64,000 bases of DNA from CAYQQQ01 sp964420125 (GCA_964420125.1 CAYQQQ010000007.1:1-64000), one strand, 5' to 3'; positions 35,811 to 44,623 are shown, counted from the stretch's first letter. Translations and numbers: made by a program. The notes: generated by a model not told the origin, from the sequence alone.

Positions 35811-37172
35811 GTGCGCCCTGCCCTGATCACCTCCGTCGCGCCCGGGTCGCCGGCCGCAGGTGCCGGAGTGCAGGCCGGCGACGAGCTGCTGTCGGTGTCG
35901 GGTCGGCCTCTGCGTGACGTCATCGAGTACCGAGTGCTCGCCGACGAGCCAGAGGTGAGCCTGGAGCTGCGTCGCGACGGCCGGCAGGTGCACCTCTCGC
36001 TCGACAAGCCGCCTGGGGCCCCGCTGGGCATCGAGGTCGACTCGCCGGTGTTCGACCAGGTCCGCACCTGCGACAACCACTGCGAGTTCTGCTTCATCTA
36101 CCAGCTCCCTCCCGGCATGCGACGAAGCCTCTACGTGAAGGACGACGACTACCGCCTCTCGTTCCTCTACGGGAACTTCACCACGTTGACCCGCTTCACC
36201 GAGGCGGACCTCGAACGGGTCGTGGCCGACGGCCTGTCGCCGCTGCACGTGTCGATCCACGCCACCGACCCCGACGTGCGTGCCGAGCTGCTGCGGAACC
36301 GGCGGGGGGCGACCAGCCTTCGGTGGCTCCGGGCACTGCTCGACGAAGGCGTGGAGGTGCACGGCCAGATCGTGGTGTGTCCGGGCCTCAACGACGGCGG
36401 CGTCCTGGTGGACACCTTCACGGGTGTGCTGGGGGACTACCCGGAGCTGGCAGATCTGGCGGTCGTCCCGTTGGGCGTGAGCCGATTCAACCGGGAGCCG
36501 CGGATGCGCCCGCACACCGCCGCCGAGGCCGCGGCGGTGCTGGACGCGGTGGAGCAGGCTCAGGAGGCGTTCGAGGAGGTGCTCGGCCATCCCATGGTCC
36601 ACGCGGCCGACGAGTACTACTTGATGGCGGATCGCCCGTTCCCGCCGGCGGAGCGCTATGGTCGCTTCACCATGCACGAGGACGGCATCGGCATGGCCCG
36701 GGCCTTCGAGGCCGAGCTGTTCGGTGAGGACATGGGTGCGCGGGCCGGGCGCGCGGGGTTCTTCCAGTGGGTCGACGGCGCCCCGGCGATCGGGTATCGG
36801 GCTCCGCGGCGCAGCGGCGAGGAGCCCGGGGAGATCCGGGCCGGCGCGGTGCCGGTCGGCATCCTGACAGGGGTCTACGGAGCCCAGGTCCTCGATCCGC
36901 TGCTCGCTCGACTCGGCGTGCCGTCGGTGAGGGTGCTGCCCGTCCCCAACGAGCACTTCGGTGGCAACGTTGCGGTGAGTGGGCTCATGGTCGGCGCAGA
37001 CGTCGCAGCGGTGCTGCACGGCCAGCCCGAGGGGCATCGCTACCTCCTGCCGGACGTCTGCCTGACTCGGGGCGAGTTCCTCGACGGCACCCGTCCCGAC
37101 GACCTCCCCCGATCGGTGGAGGTGGTCGCCACCAGCGGTTCGGCCCTGCGCGCTGCGCTCGAGGCGGCCTGA
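35811..37172 (+). CDS. Radical-SAM DUF512 protein with PDZ-like N-terminus
   Basis: A 453-residue protein. Residues 1-70 look like a PDZ domain (ITSVAPGSPAAGAGVQAGDE). The CX3CX2C radical-SAM motif is in RTCDNHCEFCFIYQLP. The C-terminal third is DUF512 (FGGNVAVSGLMVGADV and LPDVCLTRGEFLDGT). Proteins of this architecture are conserved in Actinobacteria, Firmicutes and Cyanobacteria, but their reaction is not established. The start is GTG 35811, 8 nt after TACCCT (35797-35802). der follows after 15 nt, a frequent neighbourhood. Confidence 0.88.
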   Translation: MRPALITSVAPGSPAAGAGVQAGDELLSVSGRPLRDVIEYRVLADEPEVSLELRRDGRQVHLSLDKPPGAPLGIEVDSPVFDQVRTCDNHCEFCFIYQLPPGMRRSLYVKDDDYRLSFLYGNFTTLTRFTEADLERVVADGLSPLHVSIHATDPDVRAELLRNRRGATSLRWLRALLDEGVEVHGQIVVCPGLNDGGVLVDTFTGVLGDYPELADLAVVPLGVSRFNREPRMRPHTAAEAAAVLDAVEQAQEAFEEVLGHPMVHAADEYYLMADRPFPPAERYGRFTMHEDGIGMARAFEAELFGEDMGARAGRAGFFQWVDGAPAIGYRAPRRSGEEPGEIRAGAVPVGILTGVYGAQVLDPLLARLGVPSVRVLPVPNEHFGGNVAVSGLMVGADVAAVLHGQPEGHRYLLPDVCLTRGEFLDGTRPDDLPRSVEVVATSGSALRAALEAA

Positions 37173-37187
37173 GGTGGGGTGGATGCG

Positions 37188-38555
37188 ATGAACCGGCTCC
37201 CGAAGGTAGCGGTGATGGGTCGGCCGAACGTGGGCAAGTCCACCCTGGTCAACCGCATCGTCGGACGCAGGGTCGCCATCGTGGAGGAGCGTCCGGGCGT
37301 CACTCGAGACCGCAAGGAGCTGGCCGCGCAGTGGTCGGGGCGGGAGTTCGTGGTGGTGGACACCGGTGGCTGGCTGGCCGGAGGCAGCGAGCTCGACCGG
37401 AAGGTCTCCCAGCAGTCGGAGGAGGCGTTCCGCGACGCGGCGGTCGTGTTGTTCGTGGTCGATGCTGCCATCGGACTGACCGACGAGGACGCTCGTGCGG
37501 CCCAGGCGCTGCGCTCGATCGAGACGCCGGTGCTGTTGGTGGCCAACAAGGTCGACGACGCCCGTCACGAGGCGCTGGTGTGGGAGCTGCTGGGGTTGGG
37601 CCTCGGCGACCCGTTCCCCGTGTCGGCGTTGCACGGCCGCGGCACCGGCGACCTGTTGGACCGGGTGGTCGAGCTGCTGCCGGCGGAGGAGGAAGGTGCC
37701 CCGGGCACGGGGGAGTCGGTGCCGGGTCATCGGGATGGGCGCCGCAGCGAGGGCCTGCCGTCCTCGAGCGGGGCACCCGAAGGCCCGCGGGTGATCTCCG
37801 TGGCGCTGGTGGGCCGCCCGAACGTCGGCAAGTCCACGCTGTTCAACCGCCTCATCGGCGAGGAGCGAGCCGTGGTGCACGACATGCCGGGCACGACCCG
37901 TGACACGGTGGACACGGTCGTGGAGACCGACGCCGGCCCGGTGTGCTTCATCGACACCGCTGGCATGCGCCGGCGCTCCCGCATCGACGAGGACACGGAG
38001 TACTACTCGGTCGTGCGGGCGTTGCGTGCGGTCGACCGGGCGGACGTCGCGCTGCTGGTGGTGGACAGCACCGAGGGGATCACCCACCAGGACCAGCGGC
38101 TGGCCGAACGAGTCGACGGTGCCGGCTGTCCCGTGGTCGTGCTGTTGAACAAGTGGGAGCTGCTCGACGCCGAGCGCCGCGCTGATGTGACCCGACAGGT
38201 CGCTCAGCGGCTCCACTTCCTGGGCGCCTCACCGGTGCTCAAGGTGTCGGCGTTGACCGGAAAGGGCATGCAACGTCTGATGCCGGCCCTCTCGGGTGCG
38301 ATCGAGGCCTACACGACGCGCGTGCCCACTCGTCGGGTCAACGAGGTGCTGCGCGCCGCCCAGCAGGCCCAACCCGCCCCCCATGGAGCTCGCGTGCTGT
38401 ACGCCACCCAGGGCGCCACCGACCCGCCGACCTTCACGCTGTTCACCAACAAGGAGCTCCCTTCGACCTACCTGCGCTACCTGGAGCGCAGCCTGCGTGA
38501 CGCGTTCGACCTCGGGGCCACCCCCCTCAAGCTCCGGGTGCGGCGCCGGGGATGA
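37188..38555 (+). CDS. der: Ribosome-associated GTPase Der (EngA)
   Basis: A 455-residue tandem GTPase needed for 50S subunit assembly. There are two G domains: G1 GRPNVGKST at residues 11-19 with DTGGW and ANKVD, and the second G1 GRPNVGKST near 209 with DTAGM and NKWE. A C-terminal KH-like domain (TRRVNEVLRAAQQAQPAP) binds rRNA. The linker between the G domains is longer and acidic/Gly-rich. ATG 37188 is used with GAGGTGGGG upstream; GTG 37179 is an alternative. Confidence 0.95.
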   Translation: MNRLPKVAVMGRPNVGKSTLVNRIVGRRVAIVEERPGVTRDRKELAAQWSGREFVVVDTGGWLAGGSELDRKVSQQSEEAFRDAAVVLFVVDAAIGLTDEDARAAQALRSIETPVLLVANKVDDARHEALVWELLGLGLGDPFPVSALHGRGTGDLLDRVVELLPAEEEGAPGTGESVPGHRDGRRSEGLPSSSGAPEGPRVISVALVGRPNVGKSTLFNRLIGEERAVVHDMPGTTRDTVDTVVETDAGPVCFIDTAGMRRRSRIDEDTEYYSVVRALRAVDRADVALLVVDSTEGITHQDQRLAERVDGAGCPVVVLLNKWELLDAERRADVTRQVAQRLHFLGASPVLKVSALTGKGMQRLMPALSGAIEAYTTRVPTRRVNEVLRAAQQAQPAPHGARVLYATQGATDPPTFTLFTNKELPSTYLRYLERSLRDAFDLGATPLKLRVRRRG

Positions 38556-38627
38556 GCTCGCGACGGCTCCACAGGGAACGCCGCCCCGGGTGAGGTGGCC
38601 GTGCTCGGCGTCGGCCAGACTGGGCCG

Positions 38628-39593
38628 GTGAGAACTCCCGCACGCCAACTGCTCGCCTTCGTCGCGGCCGCGACCCTCACGCTGGGGGTCGCCTGCTCCG
38701 ATGACGGCGAGAACGTCGACGCCCAGGACGAAGAGGAGAGCTCCCAGGAGTCGGAGCCTGCACCGGTGAAGTCCACGTGCGAGGAGACGAGCTCTGAGGC
38801 GGACGCCGTGGTGCAGCGAGGCAAGCCTTCGGTGGTGGTGCCCGACCCCGTGCCGAGCGAGCTGCAGGTCGAGGACCTCGTGGAAGGCACCGGGGCAGAG
38901 GTCATCCCCGACGGCACGGTGGAGGTGCACTACGTGATGATGTCCACCGAGGGGGTGGAGGTGGACTCGTCCTGGCCGCTGGGCTCGCCGTACGAGGTGC
39001 CGTTGCAGCAGATCGGTGGAGAGTTCGCCGAGGCGATGGAGGGGATGAAGGAAGGCGGCCGTCGCCAGCTGGTCATCTCCGCGGAGGAGCTGTTCGGCGG
39101 TCGCTACCCGGACGGCGTGGAGGCCGACGACATGATCGTGATGGTGGTCGACCTCGTGTCGGTCAGCGAGGAGGAAGCCCCCTCCGAGGCGGAGCCGGAG
39201 GCTGATGGGAAGGCCCTCGACGCAGCCGAGGAGCGGGGTGAGCCGGAGATGACGGTGCCCGAGGACCTCCCGAGCGAGCTGACGGTCACCGATGACGTGG
39301 AGGGAACCGGCGACATCGTGTGCGCCGGGGACACGGTGCTGGCCCACTACGTCGGTGTCGACGCCTCCAGCGGCGAGGTCTTCGACAACTCCTGGGAACG
39401 TGGGGAGCCGGCGACCTTCGCCCTCGACCAGGTGATCGACGGATGGTCGGAGGGCCTGGTCGGGATGCGGGTCGGTGGCCGCCGGACGCTGGTCATCCCC
39501 GCCGCCCTCGCCTACGGCGTCGACGACACCGACACCGCCGGCACGCCCACCGGCGACCTGGTGTTCACCGTCGACATGGTGGGCGTGGGCTGA
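38628..39593 (+). CDS. Lipoprotein with two FKBP-type peptidyl-prolyl isomerase domains
   Basis: A 321-residue exported protein. The signal peptide ends in the lipobox LGVAC (Cys23). After an acidic linker come two FKBP domains, about 78-175 (VEVHYVMMSTEGVEVDSSW, MKEGGRRQLVISAEELFGG) and 220-321 (VLAHYVGVDASSGEVFDNSW, MRVGGRRTLVIPAALAYGV). The second keeps more of the canonical active-site residues than the first. It probably helps fold secreted proteins. GTG 38628 gives a clean signal peptide. The next gene starts 2 nt after the stop. Confidence 0.88.
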   Translation: MRTPARQLLAFVAAATLTLGVACSDDGENVDAQDEEESSQESEPAPVKSTCEETSSEADAVVQRGKPSVVVPDPVPSELQVEDLVEGTGAEVIPDGTVEVHYVMMSTEGVEVDSSWPLGSPYEVPLQQIGGEFAEAMEGMKEGGRRQLVISAEELFGGRYPDGVEADDMIVMVVDLVSVSEEEAPSEAEPEADGKALDAAEERGEPEMTVPEDLPSELTVTDDVEGTGDIVCAGDTVLAHYVGVDASSGEVFDNSWERGEPATFALDQVIDGWSEGLVGMRVGGRRTLVIPAALAYGVDDTDTAGTPTGDLVFTVDMVGVG

Positions 39594-39594
39594 G

Positions 39595-41142
39595 ATGGCT
39601 GATCCGCACGCGGAGAAGCTCCGGCAGGCTCGCCGTCGAGCGCTGGAGGGGAACCTCGAGCGCGGTGGCGCCAAGCTGGCCGAGCAGAACAAGCTGTTCG
39701 TGCGCGACCGGATCGAACGCCTCTGCGACCCCGGCACGTTCGTGGAGGACCAGCTCATGGCCAACGCCGCCTATCGCGAGGGGATGGACCCTGATCTCCC
39801 CGCCGACGGTGTGGTGACCGGCGTCGGCGAGGTCGACGGGCGACCGGTGTGCATCATGGCGAACGATCCCACCGTGAAGGCGGGATCCTGGGGGGCGCGC
39901 ACCGTCGAGAAGATCGTCCGGCTCACCGAGACCGCGCTGCGCGACGAGCTCCCGGTGGCGTGGCTCGTGGATTCGGCGGGCGCCCGCATCACCGACCAGG
40001 TGGAGCTCTTCCCCGGTCGGCGGGGGGCGGGACGCATCTTCTACAACCAGGTCCGCCTCTCGGGTCGCGTGCCCCAGGTGTGCTGCCTGTTCGGACCCTC
40101 CGCGGCAGGAGGGGCCTACATCCCGAGCTTCTGCGACCTCGTCATCATGGTGGAGGGCAACGCCTCCATGTACCTCGGGTCACCTCGCATGGCGGAGATG
40201 GTCATCGGGGAGCACACCACCCTCGAGGAGATGGGCGGGGCCCGCATCCACGCCACGGTGTCAGGTTGCGGTGACAACCTGGCGGCGGACGACGAGGACG
40301 CCATCGAACAGGCGAGGGAGTACCTGTCCTACCTGCCCCGCTGCTGGCGAGAGGATCCTCCCCGCTACGAGAGCCACCCTCCATCGCGGACGCTCGACGA
40401 CTCCATCGTCCCGCTGGAGGACACCGCCGGCTACGACATGCACGAGGTGCTCGACGGTCTGCTCGATGCCGACTCGCTGTTCGAGGTCAAGCCGCTGTTC
40501 GCTCCGGAGCTGCTCTGCGGGTTCGGCCTGCTCCAGGGTCGACCCGTCGGTGTGGTGGCCAACAACCCGCTCCACAAGGGAGGCGTGCTGTTCACCGACT
40601 CCGCCGACAAGGCAGCGCGGTTCATCTGGCTGTGCGACGCCTTCGGGCTGCCGCTGGTCTTCCTGGCAGACGTGCCCGGGTTCATGATCGGCACCCAGGT
40701 GGAACGGGAGGGGATCATCCGCCACGGCGCCAAGATGATCACCGCCGTGTCGGAGGCCACGGTGCCGAAGATCTCGGTGATCGTCCGAAAGGCCTACGGC
40801 GCGGGCCTGTACGCCATGTGCGGGCCGGCCTTCGACCCGGTGGCGACGCTCGCCCTTCCGTCGGCGAAGATCGCGGTGATGGGCCCCGAGGCGGCGGTCA
40901 ACGCCGTGTTCGCCAACAAGATCGCCGCCATCGAGGACCCCGACGAGCGCGAGGACTTCATCTCTGAGCAGCGCCGGATCTACGAGGAGGACGTGGACCT
41001 GCTGCGTCTCGCCTCGGAGCTCGTCATCGACGGGATCGTGGAGTGGGGGGAGCTGCGCGACGAGATCATCCGACGACTGGAGCGGGCGACGGGGAAGTCA
41101 CGGGCGTTCTCCGAACGCCGCCACGGGGTACCGCCGGTATGA
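39595..41142 (+). CDS. Acyl-CoA carboxylase carboxyltransferase (beta) subunit
   Basis: A 515-residue carboxyltransferase of biotin-dependent acyl-CoA carboxylases, with N- and C-terminal crotonase-like halves. Key segments are VDSAGARITDQVELFPGRRG, FGPSAAGGAYIPSFCDLVIM and, in the C-half, LADVPGFMIGTQVEREGIIRHGAKM and KISVIVRKAYGAGLYAMCGP. It transfers CO2 from carboxybiotin to acetyl-, propionyl- or related CoA esters. Similarity to methylcrotonyl/geranyl-type subunits cannot be excluded. No biotin carboxylase gene is in the window, so that partner is encoded elsewhere. Confidence 0.9.
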   Translation: MADPHAEKLRQARRRALEGNLERGGAKLAEQNKLFVRDRIERLCDPGTFVEDQLMANAAYREGMDPDLPADGVVTGVGEVDGRPVCIMANDPTVKAGSWGARTVEKIVRLTETALRDELPVAWLVDSAGARITDQVELFPGRRGAGRIFYNQVRLSGRVPQVCCLFGPSAAGGAYIPSFCDLVIMVEGNASMYLGSPRMAEMVIGEHTTLEEMGGARIHATVSGCGDNLAADDEDAIEQAREYLSYLPRCWREDPPRYESHPPSRTLDDSIVPLEDTAGYDMHEVLDGLLDADSLFEVKPLFAPELLCGFGLLQGRPVGVVANNPLHKGGVLFTDSADKAARFIWLCDAFGLPLVFLADVPGFMIGTQVEREGIIRHGAKMITAVSEATVPKISVIVRKAYGAGLYAMCGPAFDPVATLALPSAKIAVMGPEAAVNAVFANKIAAIEDPDEREDFISEQRRIYEEDVDLLRLASELVIDGIVEWGELRDEIIRRLERATGKSRAFSERRHGVPPV

Positions 41143-41157
41143 GGAGGCCGGGCCGTC

Positions 41158-41418
41158 GTGCCCTGGTGTGAGCCCTGCGGCCGCTTCTACACCCCCTCGA
41201 CGCTGAGCGCCGAGGGCGATTGCCCGGCCGGCCACCACGTGGCAGACCCCACGGGGATCGCTCCACTGACGCAGTCTGACGCCCCGGGCCGCGACGCGGC
41301 GGTGTCGGCCGAGGGGGAGAAGGTGAAGGCGCCATGGCACTTCTGGGTGCTGGTCGCAGCAGTCCTCCTGTACCTCGGCTGGCGGCTCGTGCAGGGCATC
41401 GCCTGGCTGGCAGGCTGA
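41158..41418 (+). CDS. Small membrane protein with zinc-ribbon-like N-terminus
   Basis: An 86-residue protein. The N-terminus has Cys4, Cys7 and Cys22 plus nearby His residues (PWCEPCGRFYTPSTL, DCPAGHH), which could bind one zinc ion. The C-terminus is a single transmembrane helix (FWVLVAAVLLYLGWRLVQG). GTG 41158 follows the carboxyltransferase stop by 15 nt, so it may be co-transcribed. I do not recognise a characterised family. Confidence 0.65.
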   Translation: MPWCEPCGRFYTPSTLSAEGDCPAGHHVADPTGIAPLTQSDAPGRDAAVSAEGEKVKAPWHFWVLVAAVLLYLGWRLVQGIAWLAG

Positions 41419-41439
41419 GCTCCTGGTGGACCTGCGGGT

Positions 41440-42315
41440 TCAGCTGCGGCGGGCCGCCAGGATCAGCGTGTCGCCGCGTCCGATCCAGGGTCCGATGAGC
41501 GCCATGGGCGCGAACACCGTCGTGTAGGCGAGTCGCTTCGGTTCGGTGATCACCCTGCGTGGTGAACCGAAGGTGTAGCTGAGCGGTATGCGCCGGTGGT
41601 GCACGACCACGTCGTGGAACCCCGCCAGTCCGAGCGCGTGGCGGATGGTCCGCTCCGAGAACTGGCTGAGGTGGTACGGCGGCTCGGGATGGGGCCATCG
41701 GCCGACCCGATCGGCGACCTTGAGCGAGGCGCGGGGGAAGACTCCGTCGACGTTGGGTGTGGCCAGCCACAGCCACCCCCCGGTCGTGAGCCGGTCGTGG
41801 CAGTCGCGGAGCAGGCCGACCGGGTCGGTGACGTGCTCGATGACGTCCCACATGGTGACCGCGTCGAAGTCGCGCAGCTCGTAGGGAAGGCTGTCCAGCG
41901 TCCCGATCGCGACCTCCAGCCCGCGCGCCCGGGCGATCGACGCGGTGTCGGCGTTGAGCTCGACGCCGTGGGCCTTCCACCCAGCGGCCTGGGCGGCGGC
42001 CATGAACACCCCCGTCGCGCACCCGACGTCGAGGAGCCGTCCGGGTGGCTGGATCGCCGCCATCTGGTGCAGGTAGTCGGCGGCATGACGCTCGGCCCTG
42101 GCGGTGAACGTGGGATCGTCGGCTGCCAGCTCCCTGTGGAAACCTGCCTCCAGGGAGTAGAGCGCGGCGAGATGGTCCTCATCTGGTGGGTTGGCGACGA
42201 ACACGAGATCGCAGCCGGCGCAGCGGCGCAGGTCCCACTCGTCTTCCCGCCACAGCTCCTGGGCTTCGTCGGCTCCGCACACCGGGCACGTCGCCGTGGA
42301 GGGGTGTGGCTGCAT
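41440..42315 (-). CDS. SAM-dependent methyltransferase with N-terminal zinc ribbon
   Basis: A 291-residue class I methyltransferase. The first residues hold two CxxC pairs (TCPVCGADE and RRCAGCDLVF) that form a zinc ribbon. The SAM site is GRLLDVGCATGVFMAAAQ, followed by DAVTMWDVIEHVTDP. This layout is common in methyltransferases acting on sugars or lipid-linked substrates. ATG 42315 lies 8 nt after TACCCT (42324-42329 on the minus strand); TTG 42333 is less likely. The substrate is unknown. Confidence 0.82.
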   Translation of the reverse strand: MQPHPSTATCPVCGADEAQELWREDEWDLRRCAGCDLVFVANPPDEDHLAALYSLEAGFHRELAADDPTFTARAERHAADYLHQMAAIQPPGRLLDVGCATGVFMAAAQAAGWKAHGVELNADTASIARARGLEVAIGTLDSLPYELRDFDAVTMWDVIEHVTDPVGLLRDCHDRLTTGGWLWLATPNVDGVFPRASLKVADRVGRWPHPEPPYHLSQFSERTIRHALGLAGFHDVVVHHRRIPLSYTFGSPRRVITEPKRLAYTTVFAPMALIGPWIGRGDTLILAARRS

Positions 42316-42323
42316 GGGGGCCG

Positions 42324-42329
42324 AGGGTA
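42324..42329 (-). promoter_or_regulatory. Putative -10 element of the methyltransferase gene
   Basis: TACCCT on the minus strand ends 8 nt before ATG 42315, with no Shine-Dalgarno sequence between. It supports the shorter start. Confidence 0.45.
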
Positions 42330-42370
42330 CCAAAGGCCGTCACGGGCCAGGATCCCGGGTGGTGCCTCGG

Positions 42371-42401
42371 TTGATGGCGGCCGGAGGCGATCGGCTACGC
42401 T
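42371..42401 (+). promoter_or_regulatory. Promoter of tRNA-Pro
   Basis: TTGATG (42371-42376) and TACGCT (42396-42401) with a 19-nt spacer form a sigma-70-like promoter. The -10 element ends 9 nt before the tRNA gene. Confidence 0.5.
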
Positions 42402-42410
42402 GCGACATCC

Positions 42411-42485
42411 CGGGCTGTGGCGCAGTTTGGTTAGCGCGCTTGACTGGGGGTCAAGAGGTCGGGAGTTCGAATCTCCCCAGCCCGA
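42411..42485 (+). tRNA. tRNA-Pro, anticodon GGG
   Basis: A complete cloverleaf of 75 nt. The acceptor stem pairs CGGGCTG (42411-42417) with CAGCCCG (42478-42484), with discriminator A. The anticodon stem CTTGA/TCAAG encloses the loop CTGGGGG, so the anticodon is GGG and reads CCC. The T arm is GGGAG-TTCGAAT-CTCCC. CCA is not encoded. It is a single gene, not part of an array. Confidence 0.96.
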
Positions 42486-42792
42486 CAGGCCGAGAGGCCA
42501 TCAGTACCAAGGGATTCCGGCTCCGAGGCGACTCGGAGTCGGGCCCGTTTTCCGGCCCAGGTGTCCTACTTGGTGGCCTACTCGACCGGAGTCGGACGCA
42601 CCAACATGCCACGCCCGGCGAGAGGGCTGCGGGGGTCGTGATGAGCCGGGCACGCGCCGCAGGTTCGGCCCGCGGCCCCGGGCCCTCGATTCGGATCGAC
42701 GTCTGTACGAGCTATCCGCCGGTGGGTTGCCTTGCGAGTGTTGTGACGGAGCGTCAGCTCCGGCGGGTGAGACGAGGTGCGGAGGTAGGCTG
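42486..42792 (+). other. Noncoding stretch between tRNA-Pro and mntA
   Basis: About 307 bp with no convincing gene. At 42521-42538 the stem CTCCGAG-GCGA-CTCGGAG, followed by TTTT at 42548-42551, may terminate the tRNA transcript. A second small pairing GGGCC/GGCCC encloses those T residues. No copy of the tRNA 3' end and no integrase fragment was seen, so an attachment site is not shown. The stretch ends with GGAGG and TAGGCT before mntA. Confidence 0.5.
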
Positions 42793-43089
42793 ATGGGCAT
42801 GGGAGCGCACCGAGCGATCATCGAATCGACGCGGGACGAGATCAACGATCTCGTGCGTCAGCACCGGGGCAGAACGGCGTCGTTGTTCGGCTCGGTCGCC
42901 AGAGGCGACGACACGCCCGAGAGCGACATCGACTTCCTCGTCGAGTTCGAGGCGGGCAGTTCACTCTTCGACCTGATGGATCTGCAGGAAGCGTTGGAGC
43001 AGCTCCTGGGCGTGTCCGTCGACGTCGTGTCGCTCGGTGGACTGAAGGACCGCGACGATCACATCCGTCGAGAAGCTGTTCCGATTTGA
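42793..43089 (+). CDS. mntA: MNT-domain nucleotidyltransferase, MntA-type antitoxin
   Basis: A 98-residue minimal nucleotidyltransferase. The GSX10DXD signature is intact as GSVARGDDTPESDIDFLVEF, and VDVVSLGGL supplies the third acidic region. In studied MntA/HepT pairs, this protein adds AMP to a Tyr of the HEPN toxin and so neutralises it. ATG 42793 has GGAGG 7 nt upstream. ATG 42799 instead lies 7 nt after TAGGCT (42786-42791), so a leaderless start is equally possible. The stop overlaps the HEPN start as TTGA, so the pair is coupled. Confidence 0.85.
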   Translation: MGMGAHRAIIESTRDEINDLVRQHRGRTASLFGSVARGDDTPESDIDFLVEFEAGSSLFDLMDLQEALEQLLGVSVDVVSLGGLKDRDDHIRREAVPI

Positions 43090-43340
43090 GTCGTTCCGAC
43101 GACCTGCGGATAGCGGACATCCTCGAGGCGGCCGAGCAGCTCGCTTCGTTGGTCGCTGACGGGCGAGAACGGTTCGATACCGAGTCGATGCGGCAGCGTG
43201 CCGCGGAGCGCCTGCTCGAGATCATCGGTGAGGCCTCCAACGCGATCTCGGACGAGTTCAAGGGTGAGCACCCCGACGTGGCGTGGCGGCACGTGGTGAA
43301 CCTGCGACACCTGGGCGCTCACCGCAGACCCTTCTACTGT
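43086..43340 (+). pseudogene. hepT: HepT-like HEPN toxin, lacking its C-terminus
   Basis: The TTG at 43086 overlaps the mntA stop. Residues 1-79 match HEPN/HepT: helices ADILEAAEQLASLVADG and RQRAAERLLEIIGEASNAIS, then AWRHVVNLRHLGAH with the RNase-type RX4H motif (Arg74, His79). After His79 the normal tail with the adenylylated HxY Tyr and the last helix is missing. Instead, unrelated sequence runs on with no stop into the secreted protein that follows. The break is near 43325. None of the three frames contains the missing tail, so this is loss of sequence, not a simple frameshift. The given end is approximate. Confidence 0.65.
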
Positions 43341-43430
43341 CGGCGTGTTGGCTTCACCGACGTCAACCACTCGTGGCCTCTCTGGTCGGTCTGGTACCCT
43401 GCCGACTCGCTCCAGCAAGAGAGGCGGTTG

Positions 43431-44072
43431 GTGGCAGTGCTTCGACGGATGATGGTCGTCGCCGTGGCTGTGGTGCTCGCGGCGTGCTGGCCGGCGGCGG
43501 CCGGAGCTGACGGCGTGGGGTACGAGATGTCGTGCCCAGCCGATTTCACGATGCTTCAGCCGTTCACCGCCACGTGGTTGCCGCCGCTGCAGCCACCGGG
43601 TACGGCGATCGGAAAGGTCGTGCTGGTCGACAACTCCCTGAGCGGCGAGCACACGTTCATGCGGCCCAGCGGAGCCATCCCTGCACCTGCAGACCGCCTC
43701 TGGGCGGGACAGAAGGTGTGCACGGTCACCACGCACTCGCTTCCCACCGGTGAGATCCTGATATCGAAGGTCGATGGCAGGGGGGTGGGCGTCTTCGGCT
43801 ACGTCTACGACGACTACCCCGACCCCCTCATGCTTCTCGCCACCATCGACGGCAAGGCCCAGAAACACGTGCTGGCCAACTACCCCTGGACCGCTCAGCC
43901 ACGGTGGTCGCCGCGGGCCGACGATCGTGGCTTCCTCGTGCTGGTGGCCGATGTGCCACCCGGTGAACACGAGCTGTGCATCCGCCCCGAGAGCCGAGGT
44001 CTCCTCCAGGAAGACCTCGTCACCCGGGTCCCGATGTCGGTGGTTGCCTGCACCCGCATCACCGTGAAGTGA
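43431..44072 (+). CDS. Secreted protein of unknown function
   Basis: A 213-residue protein with an N-terminal signal peptide (LRRMMVVAVAVVLAACWPAAAGA). A Cys lies in a lipobox-like LAAC, so either signal peptidase I cleavage after AAAG or lipidation is possible. The mature part is rich in beta-forming sequence with four Cys (MSCPADF, VCTVTTHS, ELCIRPES, VACTRI). GTG 43431 is chosen because GAGAGGCGG lies just upstream; GTG 43437 and ATG 43449 are alternatives. The frame is open upstream into the HepT remnant. I do not recognise the family. Confidence 0.65.
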   Translation: MAVLRRMMVVAVAVVLAACWPAAAGADGVGYEMSCPADFTMLQPFTATWLPPLQPPGTAIGKVVLVDNSLSGEHTFMRPSGAIPAPADRLWAGQKVCTVTTHSLPTGEILISKVDGRGVGVFGYVYDDYPDPLMLLATIDGKAQKHVLANYPWTAQPRWSPRADDRGFLVLVADVPPGEHELCIRPESRGLLQEDLVTRVPMSVVACTRITVK

Positions 44073-44168
44073 CCTGAGGTAGCTCCGGGCAGCGGTTCAC
44101 GGCCGGGAGTCCGTTGCCAGGCGAACCACACCGCCACCGATGCCGACGGCCGACGGTGCAGCCGTGGT

Positions 44169-44615
44169 TCAGTCTCGGGTGACGCTGCGCCGCCCGAGCT
44201 CCGGAGTCCACCACTCGACGACGAGGGCGGTGCCGTCGGAGTCGAGCCGGGTGAGGACCACCTCGGTGATGTCGGCGAGGAACATGATGCCGTCAGGTGA
44301 ATCGCTCTCCGCCACAGCCCGTCCGGCGATCTTGGCCTCGCCGGGCCACTCGCGCTCCTTGCCGGGCTCGGGATGAAAGGTGGGGCCGTGGATCGCGAAA
44401 CGGGGGTCACGGGCGAGATCCGCGGCCTTGCGCGCCCCGACCATCGAGCCGAAGCGGAGCTCACCGCCGGTGAGCTCGCACTCGATGCCGGAGATGCGCG
44501 GCGACCCGTCGGCGCGGAGGGTGGCGATGGTCTTGTGCCGGCCCACATCGAAGAGCCTCCGCACCCGCATCGCGAGATCGAGCTGCGTGAGCTCGATCTC
44601 ACCCCATGTGGCCAC
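44169..44615 (-). CDS. Pyridoxamine-5'-phosphate-oxidase-like flavin/F420-binding protein
   Basis: A 148-residue split-barrel protein. HKTIATLRADGSPRISGIEC followed by LRFGSMVGARKAADLARDPRFAIH is typical of the PNPOx-like superfamily, whose actinobacterial members bind FMN, F420 or heme. The exact cofactor is unclear. GTG 44615 lies 8 nt after TAGCGT (44624-44629, minus strand), giving a leaderless start. The opposing secreted-protein gene ends 96 bp away. Confidence 0.8.
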   Translation of the reverse strand: MATWGEIELTQLDLAMRVRRLFDVGRHKTIATLRADGSPRISGIECELTGGELRFGSMVGARKAADLARDPRFAIHGPTFHPEPGKEREWPGEAKIAGRAVAESDSPDGIMFLADITEVVLTRLDSDGTALVVEWWTPELGRRSVTRD

Positions 44616-44623
44616 GGTACGGC

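Noticed and set aside
42486..42792. Integrated element with attachment site at tRNA-Pro
   Set aside because: No second copy of the tRNA 3' end and no integrase remnant was found in the window by eye.
43086..43510. HepT frameshift that could restore the full toxin
   Set aside because: None of the three plus-strand frames after 43325 shows the HxY motif or the last HepT helix, so sequence loss is more likely.
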